From: Hygrocybe punicea
Lineage: Eukaryota; Basidiomycota; Agaricomycetes; Agaricales; Hygrophoraceae
DNA: 64,000 nucleotides
Reading direction: 5' to 3'
NCBI GenBank assembly: GCA_963556145.1
Contig: OY744466.1
Location: 4,278,001 to 4,342,000, forward strand
Made by a program: the position numbers and the translations under genes. Below are positions 55,776-64,000 of the stretch, one piece after another (position 1 is the first letter of the stretch; every line of letters begins with the position of its first letter). A model generated the notes under the pieces. The model saw only the letters and a list, made by a program, of their open reading frames with translations. It did not search any database and had not been told where the DNA came from.

Positions 55776-57423
55776 ATGGCGATCACATTGGACAAGATCG
55801 ACGACGATACTTTGATTTGTATTTTTGCATGTCTCTCAGTACCTGAAATTCTCGCAATCCGACAGGTGAGTTCAGTTACATACTATCGGTGATTTGACCC
55901 TGGAAAGATAATAAAAATTATACAACTTTCAGACATGCTGGCGAATATACAGACTGTCCAGCATGCGGATCGTCTGGCAAAATGCATGTATCGCCCAAGT
56001 CCGACAACGTTACCCATTCACCGCTTTCCCATTGCCAGTGGCCTGTATGGATTCATCTGAACTTGAAAGACGCGCACGCCATGCGTATCGACTCGCCACA
56101 AAGTGGCAATCGCCGTCCTGTGAGCCTAGGAAGATGGTCATCTTCGACGCTACCTCGACCACCCCCGTATCTGATCTGCGGTTCGTGCCGGGACATGACG
56201 GGAAATGGCTTCTCACCATCTCCAATTGCATATGGTCCGTGATTACCCTCTGGGACATCGGAGATGGTTTGAGAAAATTGTTGGACTGGGGTCCCAAGGG
56301 CGCCATATTTAAGGGATTCGCTCTCAACACGGATCCTCATTCGGACGCGACGCTGGCGGTATCCGTTGCCATAGATGGGTCCGTTGTGTTTATGATTCGC
56401 AGGGGTTTTGTTATTTTGCTGAGCCATTCTTCCTAGGTGGCAAAGGATCGAAATTCTTTCTCTGCAATGTGGCGAAGGCAGCGTGAACGCCGCATTCGAA
56501 ACCTTGTCCACCATCGACACCGACTATAAACCTGTTAGTATTTGTGGCGACATCATCGCGTTTAGCGATGACTGTGCGGAAACGATGATCTGGAATTGGA
56601 GGGAACGGACCTATGCTGCCCTGCGACATTTTCAAGACCAAGAAGGCGCCTGGCAGGTAAACGGATAAATTTTTTCGTGTTCAATTCGTGAACCTGCTGA
56701 AATAGATTCCAGCATGATCGATGCATCCAGGTCTTGTTCGCACATAAAAGCATACTAGTCGTCAGAGCACGTTCCATACACCTGTTCCCCGAACCGACAT
56801 TAGGATCCTCGGAAGCCCCTGCACCACGCTATGGCCCTATCGCCCGCCATTCCTTTGGCTGGATAGACGGTGTTTCGGTATGCATTAATCTGGGCAGCGA
56901 AACCGAACGATCACCTTCTCATGGCTCCCTCTCGATTTTGATACGGTCCGAAAGCGATGACCCATGGGCGTCTGACGTTCACAGTTTGGACCTATATGTG
57001 CTTGAGCCAAACCCCGCATTCGTTCTTCCGTGGCCAGAAGACGAAAACCGCACGAACATATCGCCGTACATCTTCCCGCCGACACCCTCCATGAAAGTGC
57101 CATCAGCGCGAGGATCTCTCCGCTGCTCAGATGTGGTACTCGGCCGTTATGGTACAGCCGTATGGATACACCCGCAGGATCGTGCGGTTGCAGGATTGAT
57201 ATCGTCGGACGTCCACTTGCAGAAAGTGCCCACGCCCGAAATGCACGAAACGCTGGTGGCTACGGTGTTTCCTGGCCCGTTGAACCATGCTGGAGTTACC
57301 CTAGGAGCGCGGAGTTTATGGACAAACTCCTTCAACAATTGGACTTGCATTGATTACGACGAAGAGCTGGGTCGCATTGCGTTGGGGTCAAGTTATGGTC
57401 GGGTCACAATACTTGACCTATGA
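55776..57423 (+). CDS. F-box domain protein
   Basis: Exons 55776-55865, 55933-56378, 56437-56656, 56731-57423, with consistent phases, 482 residues. The N-terminus LDKIDDDTLICIFACLSVPEILAIRQ|TCWRIYRLSSMRIVWQNA is a classic agaricomycete F-box that would bind Skp1 in an SCF ubiquitin ligase. The rest gives beta-propeller-like repeats (WLLTISNCIWSVITLWDIGD; ICGDIIAFSDD...MIWNWRE; LVVRARSIHLFPEP; CIDYDEELGRIALGSSYGRVTILDL) for substrate recognition. An alternative in-frame Met lies at 55755. It is divergently placed against QCR6 with about 200 bp between, so they may share a promoter region. Confidence 0.85.
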
Positions 57424-59182
57424 CACCATTGGTTGAGGATCAGCGAGGTTAGGTATGGAAATCTTAGTTGAACGGCAGACCTGGATCAGCGAAACCTGGG
57501 AGTGGCTCAGTGGTGGTAATTCCAGGAGGGTTTTTTTCACCGAGATACCTCACATGACCGTGTGACTCCCGTACCCTATATATCATGATTTTTTTTGCAA
57601 ATGTTATTTCTCACGATTCTTCCACAATCAAAAACGCCCATGACGAAAACTGGTGGTGCAGCGAGATGAGCGCGACCGCCTCAGGTTGAGATGTCGGTCG
57701 GCGTTGACATCGCCCGTTCGGCACCAACACCTTGTTACATACAAAAGGGACGGGCTGAATCTTTCTGATGGCGTCTTTTGTGTGGATGGATCCTTCAACT
57801 TTGTCTCATCTTCTTCACTTGCGGGTGAGCACTGGGCTTTCATTTCGTGAGGGTCTGACCGTTACATTACTACGTAAGATGATATCAACGTCGCATTCTG
57901 CAGTAACACATTGCACGCTGGCAGACTAGCCTACATTTTTGACCCTTGGTATGTGATGTCGAGCTTCGTTATGATTACACGGAGAGTCAACAAATACATT
58001 GGCAACTGACAACGACCACTTGTAATCTTGAGGAAACTGGGCGTGCGTCAATGTCGGGACCGTCCGCATCTGTGGTGACGCTATCTGATTTTCGAGTGAA
58101 TCAAAGCCATCCGAGCGTGCATCGGAGTAGGACATAAAATTTAGGCGCTCGTCCGCCAAAGGCAAATGGTTCATCGACGCGGCGTCCACCTGCTCGACGA
58201 CACGGTGTTGATACCCGGGGAATTCCTCGTCCCCGAGTAATGATTTCCGCCAGAATAGCTTCCACCTCCAACTAGCCAATACCCTGCAAAGAATACCATA
58301 GTCGCACCGCCCCTGAATATCGGTGGCCGCTCTGCGGTGGAAAGGGTCGGTTCGTAAGGAATTTTGTAGGCGACTAATGCGGATCGTACCTGTTTCATTA
58401 GAAAGCAGGTGAAGGCCGTTTCATAGAGTGCCATGTGGAGTATTATTTTCGTCGATCCTCTTCAATTTGTCGACCGCTTGTCGATAGCGCCATATTATAC
58501 AGCTTGAGTCCGATAATCGGTAACCGATCATTATTCTTGATGCAAATCCCTTATAGACCGGGAAACAGAGAGCGACGACGATCCCTTGTTACTGCAAATG
58601 GTCTGACGAGGCCACACGGCTTCAAAGCTTCAACCTTAACCACCCGAAAGGTGCCCTAACATGACAGGTGTTCTGTGAGGTAGAGCAGGGCAAGAGTCAC
58701 TAGTCACTGATACCTTTACCACGTGGCCAAAAAAATTCCAAGCGAAAAACTTGAGGCTTTGCTATTGTATTCTGACCGCATTTTACTAGCCTGAACCGAC
58801 AGCTGCAGACGTGGCTTTAAACGCCTAATTTTGCACTGCACCCGTGCAGTGTGTAGTAGTGAGCTGAGACTGTCACTGCGAAACGTGGTAGACGCATTAT
58901 TGCAAAACCGATGTGCGGAGTTACAAATATTACTACCAATAATGGTAAACATTGTACCATTTGCATGCCAAAGATTTGTGCAGATAAGTGTAGTATTTTG
59001 CAAACACCGGTGAGATCTGTGAGACTGGGTCGTCTGGACTAAACAACTATTACAGCAAGTTTTATTATTCTGCTCAAAAAATCAGCCAAGCGCACCGCAA
59101 TCATGTAGCACCCTCTAGTTGTGTTGCTGCTGTGCTGCCCCGTGGTATATAGAGTATTCTATATAAACGACCATCCATCACC
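57424..59182. other. Intergenic with a decayed metacaspase tail
   Basis: 57424-57950 has nothing recognisable. At about 58040-58210 the minus strand resembles the 3' end of the metacaspase genes: GGGACCGTCCGCATCTGTGG near 58056 compares with 61743, and the protein piece HLPLADERLN with HLADGCPD and HLPLADECPN. This marks a fourth, nearly erased copy. The minus frame at 58171-58434 and the rest to 59182 match nothing I know. Confidence 0.45.
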
Positions 59183-61412
59183 ATGCCCCAACACCCAGTA
59201 TCCTACCACAATGAAGTACGTCAAAATCCCCGAATGCCCATACCACTGCTCATATTTTTTAGCCGCCTTTTTGCTTTCATTGTAGCGATCGACGAGTATA
59301 ATGACCCATCCATTCCGCCCTTGCACGGTTGTGTACGTGACGGGCAGGCGATACGGAAATTTCTCACCGAAAGACTCCATGTACCCGCAGCCCACATCGT
59401 GCTCCTTCAGAACAGTGACGCTACCGGAGAGGCCATAATCACCAGGTTCGAGCATCACCTCACCAATAACACCGCTATTCGGAAGGACGATCCCATTATG
59501 GTCTTCTATGCAGGCCACGGCTATCATGATGGGGCACATTTCGGGTGGTTAGTCAGAGGCGGCAACGGCGCAGAAACGAGTGAGAACTTGAACGGCCCGG
59601 GTGTGGTGTCTGTAATCCCAGATAGCACGCTTTGTGTACTGTTTCAGGATCTTGCCATTAAGAAAGGAAATAATATCGTTCGTCTTGTCTGCCATGTTTC
59701 CTCGGCTCTGGCAAGGTGTTTGACTGCTACTGGGAACTTATAAGGTAGCGATTTTTGATTGCTGCCATTCGGGCAGCGCCACACATATTGCCAGACAGTC
59801 CCCACGTGACCTCGGCAGTATTGACCAACTCGTGCCGCGCAGCAGAGTCAAGCCTTCAATCTTTCAAGTACCATCCCAGCACCGCACCACGGATACCCAC
59901 GTCTTGCTCTCTGCCTGCAGGCAAGATGAACTTGCGTACGAAACGACGATCGATGGCGTATTCCATGGAGCGTTCTCGGCTGCGCTTCTGGAGGCATTGA
60001 ACAGACACCCTCTCCATCAACTCACCTACGCCCAGCTTCTACACAGCTTGCCCGAGTTGCCGAATCAGACACCGCAATGTGAAGGGAGCCACAAGGGGCG
60101 GTTCATGTTCAGCGTATTGACACCGGAGAGCCACATCTCTTTTGCACTACAGGATGCTGGCGGTGGGCGCTACAAGATAGACGCTGGGGGGATTCACGGG
60201 ATCGTTTGTGGAACCGAGTTTACCATTTTCCTTTCCCACAAAATGTCTCGGATTGGGACGTTGGTGGCTGACAACGTCGGCAATACGTCATCCATATTGA
60301 CCCCGAAACAGGACGACAAACCGTTCGACATTCCAGCGTTCGCCTTCGCCCGTGTGTCTAAATGGAATAATCCAAATCTTACCTTCAAAGTCCACTTGCA
60401 GAAGGAGGCGGCTGCGACTCGATGTTCTACAACCGATCCCGCCATCACCTATGTCGACAACCCCAGTGAGGCTGTTGACATCGTCGTGGTCCAAGATCAT
60501 AATGGCATGGTCGATATCCGGAGAAACGATTCCCTCATCGAACAGCACGCCAATCCCGTTCTCAGTCCTAAAATCGCCTCGGATGACGTCGCTAGTGTCC
60601 TGGACGCAGCCGCACATTTCAATCGCCATTTGTACCGTGCGAAGCGCCCGACCCCGAGTGTGCTCAGGGACAAGGTCACAATCGAACTTCTTCGCCTGGA
60701 AGCCGTGACAAACAACGACTCAGCAGACTTGGAAGCAGGCGATACCATGTACAGACCTGTGGAAGGCGGCAGGAACCTCCTCTCCGATGGTTCCGCAAGA
60801 ATGCAGTTTGATCCGGCAGCAAAGTACGGAATCAAGCTGCTCAATAATTCTGACCACGATCTCTTCCCATATTTGTTCTATTTTGATCCAGCAGACTATT
60901 CCATCCAGGTGAGTCGTCAGGTTCACTCTTTTATTATGTCCTCTTCATTGTTGTCTTTTCCAATTCACCAGGAATTCTATCTGCTCCCTGCAGGTGACAT
61001 GAAAGCTCCTTTACGAACTGGACAACGTTTCTCCATTGGCTATGGCACCGGTGGTGGCGCTGACCCAATTGTTTTTCATTTGAATAACGAGAAGACATCT
61101 AAAACTGGTTTTTTGGCGCTGTACCTGTCGACGACTCACGTTGCCACGGACACAATCGCTCAGACCTCTCCTTTCGCGGATGAGAGCACTCCGGCAGACG
61201 CCACTGCTACGGCAGTGACTACCATCGGGGATGACACTGCTGTGACTGATGGGACCACTGTCGCCGACGATACCGTGCTTGCCGTGCTTAACCCACGAGC
61301 CGCTACCCGAAAATCGCGACTTCCCAAGAGACTGAAGTCGATGATGGCCAAGGTGCCAAAACTGGAGTTGTGGGACACGCACATAGCTACCATCACAGTA
61401 TCGGTAGACTGA
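59183..61412 (+). CDS. Metacaspase (caspase-fold peptidase, C14) with long C-terminal domain
   Basis: Exons 59183-59677, 59745-60908, 60972-61412; 699 residues, open throughout. The caspase core shows FAFIVAIDEYNDPSIPPLHGCVRDGQAI, LLQNSDATGEAI, DDPIMVFYAGHGYHDG with catalytic His112, and VAIFDCCHSGS with catalytic Cys172, then DTHVLLSACRQDELAYE and GAFSAALL. As a metacaspase it should cut after Arg or Lys. No N-terminal prodomain or zinc finger is seen. Residues ~330-690 form a beta-rich region (YGIKLLNNSDHDLFPYLFYFDPADYSIQ; RFSIGYGTGGGADPIVF; TGFLALYLSTTHV) shared by agaricomycete relatives. A Thr/Ala/Asp tract precedes a basic end. The ATG at 59183 is provisional; the nearest upstream TATA-like box is TATATAGAG at about 59145. 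Confidence 0.85.
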
Positions 61413-61704
61413 TTGCCTCGTGAACGGAACCTGTAAACATTGTTATTAGAATACTTATTAATAATACCTCGCGCCATTACTTTATCTGACAAACTCACGG
61501 AACCTACCGTATATTCGGCACCTCGCTAGTCTCGTCAGCGGCTACTTAATTCAAATGCTTAGCAGTGGAGGAAGACCAAAATATGTCGACCAAGCACTAT
61601 TAGGAAATGATCGAGGCAGACGCGATAATCAAGACAGGGTGGAAGAACTGTAAGTACAATGTACATAATATCGCATTCGCCCGCAAAATATCGACTACCA
61701 CCAC

Positions 61705-64000
61705 TCACAATCTCGGGGGAACGGACGTTATGACGATCTCGGGACCGTCTGCATCTGTGGCGGGCTTATCCTTATCCACCATTGATGTTGGAGTGAATGG
61801 TAGATATCTGAGAAGGCCGACACACAACCGTATGCATCGGTGTAGAAAATCAGAAAACACGTTGCGCAACACAATTGTGATATCGCCCACGGAGAAATGA
61901 ACGGTTGCTGCACCATCAGGGCACCCGTCCGCCAAATGCAACGGCTTCACCAACGCGGCGTCGAAGTTCGGCTGCTCGACTTCTAGAGACACGGTGGTGA
62001 CGGCTGTCCAAGCTTCCCACAATTCCTCGTTTCCTTGTGTCGGTGAGTTGACTCGTGATAATGCTGGCATTTTTCCGCTATGCAAACTTGGCTGCAAATC
62101 GTCGGTTGAGTTGCCTAACTCATCGGCGAAAGGTGAGGTCTGAGTGATGGCGTCCATGGCAACGTAAGTCGTGGACACATAGAGAACCAGAAATCCAGTA
62201 TCGGATGTCTCCCCATCGGGCAGGAAAAACACAATTGGGTCAGCGCCACAAGTGGTGCCATAGCCAACTGAGAGACATTGTCCGGATCGTAAAGGAGGTT
62301 TCGTTTCGCCCGCAGGGGGGAGATAGAATGCCTGGTGAATGGGACAGACAACAATGAGGTGAACGTCATGAAGAAAAAACCAAAACACACCTGGATGGAA
62401 TAATCTGCTGGATCAAGGTAGAATAGATATGGGAAGAGATCGTAGCGGGAGTTGTTTACTAGCTTGACGCCGTAGACTGCGGCTGGATCAAACTGAATTC
62501 TCGCATAATCATTGGAGAGGAGGTTCCTGCCGCCTTCCACAGGTCTGTATATGGTGTCACCTTCCTCCAATGGCGCTGAATTGTCTTCAGATATCACGGT
62601 TTCCAAACGTAGAAGTTCCATTACGACCTTGTCCTTGAGCACGCTCGGGCTCGGGCGCTTGCCACGGTACAAATGGCGATTAAAATGGGCGGCTACGTCC
62701 AGGACCCTGGCTAAGTCATCCAAACCGAATCGGGAACTGGGAGCGACGTTAGCGTGATGTTTGATGAGAGGATCGTCTCTCCGGATATCGAGCATTCCAT
62801 AATGATTTTGGACCACGACGATGTCAGCCTCACTGGAGTTCTCGACAAAGGTGATGGCGGGATCGGTTGGAAAGCGATGGGTGCCAGTCACATTCTGCAA
62901 GTGTACCGTGAAGGCAAAATTTGGATTATTCCATTTAGACACACGGGCGCAGGAGAATGGAGGAATATCGAACGGTTTATCGTCTTGTTTGGGAGTCAAC
63001 GTCGATGAACCGTTGCCCACTTTGTCAGCCACCAACGTCCCAATCCGCGTGTCCATGGTTGAAGAAATTTTGTTGGAAGGGACTACAGTAAACTCGGTTC
63101 CGCGAACGATCCCACGGATCTCCCCCGCATCTACCTTGTAGCGTCCACCGCCAGAATCATGTAATGTAAAAGAGATATGATCATCGAGGCTCTCTGGTGT
63201 CAAAACACTGAACATCAATCGCTTCTTATGGTTGCCTTCACATTGCGGCGTCTGATCATGCAGCTTGGGCAAGCTGTATAGCAACTGAGCGTAAGTGAGT
63301 TGGTGGAGAGGGAGGCTGTTCAATCCCTCCAGAAGCGCAGCCGAGAACGCTCCATGGATTACGCCATCGGTCGTCGTTTCGTAGGCAAGTTCATCCTGCC
63401 TGCAGGCAGAAAACAGGACGTGGGTATCCATGATGCAGTCCCGAAAAAACGAATGAACAAAAGACTCTCCTCCACGTACACGTTGAAGAGCAATATCTTG
63501 ATCGATATTCTCGGGCAGGGTGGAGGGATTAGAGAAGTATCGGGCGATACGTTTGGGGTCGATGGCACTGCCCGAATGGCAGCAATCGAATATCGCGACC
63601 TTGACGGTCAGAGAAATTAAATGCAAGAGAAATTGGAGTGTTTGGGAAGCGGGTGGATGCAACTTTAAGGTCAGGCCAGGCAGCAGAGGAGAAAATGAAG
63701 CGACGAACGATGTTATTTCCTTTCTTGCTGGCAAGGTCCCGAAACAACATGGAAAGCGTGCGATCGGGGATTACGTGCACCAAAGCATTGTCACTGCCAA
63801 TGGTCTCTGCGTCACAAGGACATATGGCTTCTATCTTGTTGCCGTCGTGCGTCTGAACACGACAGCCGTGGCCTGCGTAGAATACCATAATGGCATCGTC
63901 CTTCTGAATATCTGTGTTGTTTGTGAGATGTTGCTTGAAACCGGTAATGATTGCCTCTCTGGTGGCATCGCTGTTCTGAAGGAATTTGATGTGGGCTTTG
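61705..64000 (-). CDS. Metacaspase paralog, 5' end beyond the window
   Basis: Minus-strand exons: 64000-63709 (partial), 63599-62391, 62331-61705, with the same intron positions as the 59183 gene. His segment MVFYAGHGCRV, Cys segment VAIFDCCHSGSAI, DTHVLFSACRQDELAYE, then the beta-rich C-terminal domain (YGVKLVNNSRYDLFPYLFYLDPADYSIQ; LSVGYGTTCGADPIVFFL; TGFLVLYVSTTYVAMD). The tail WEAWTAVTTVSLEVEQ is extended about 90 residues past the point where the sister gene ends. It faces the 59183 gene tail to tail with about 290 bp between. No break was seen, so it is probably functional. The start codon lies outside the window. Confidence 0.82.

Noticed and set aside
57628..57850. Short open frames downstream of the F-box gene
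   Set aside because: Overlapping frames on both strands with no splice context, repeat or family.
58171..58434. A caspase-like or membrane protein on the minus strand
   Set aside because: The MVFFAGYWLVGG stretch only superficially resembles MVFYAGHG; the catalytic His context and flanking motifs are absent.

Overview
This 64-kb window reads as a nuclear contig from an Agaricomycete (mushroom-forming basidiomycete). Evidence: genes split by many 45-70-nt GT-AG introns; an exact small-intron gene for QCR6 of respiratory complex III; expanded fungal families (histidine acid phosphatase, F-box protein, NACHT/STAND NTPases, metacaspases, alpha-kinase, KDZ-associated CxC5/CxC6-type transposase); and dense DNA transposons and solo LTRs. 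All gene models come from hand-read splice sites and remembered family resemblance; no search was run.

Layout. 1-10 kb is a gene-poor edge: two opposed relics of a NACHT protein, an intact seven-exon histidine acid phosphatase, a frameshifted kinase-like pseudogene and two unrecognised genes. 10-34 kb is a transposon graveyard: a foldback element, a 1.87-kb LTR element with 158-bp LTRs, two solo LTRs of the same family, five ~0.9-kb solo LTRs of a second family, and hAT-like non-autonomous elements with exact 8-bp target duplications. Several are nested three deep. Relics of gag-like, coiled-coil and Zn2Cys6-spaced genes lie between them. 34.2-41.7 kb is one 7.55-kb transposon with 811-bp inverted repeats and a 5-bp target duplication. 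It carries a decayed integrase-type DDE transposase and a decayed alpha-kinase gene.

41.9-64 kb is the gene-rich part: a divergent Sec61-alpha paralog; a 1263-residue NACHT protein with a hydrophobic, probably membrane-embedded tail; a metacaspase gene cut in two by a 5.1-kb CxC5/CxC6-type transposon with a 9-bp target duplication; QCR6; an F-box protein; and two further metacaspase genes, one intact and one running off the window end. The NACHT protein and four metacaspase loci side by side look like a fungal cell-death or self/non-self neighbourhood. That role is an inference from family knowledge.

The most informative observations are the nested insertion stack at 19.7-23.9 kb, whose order can be read from target duplications; a recurring ~54-bp quasi-palindrome centred on CAATTG; the inverted-repeat transposon with an alpha-kinase inside; and the finding that the in-frame stops I could place in transposon reading frames are all TGA.
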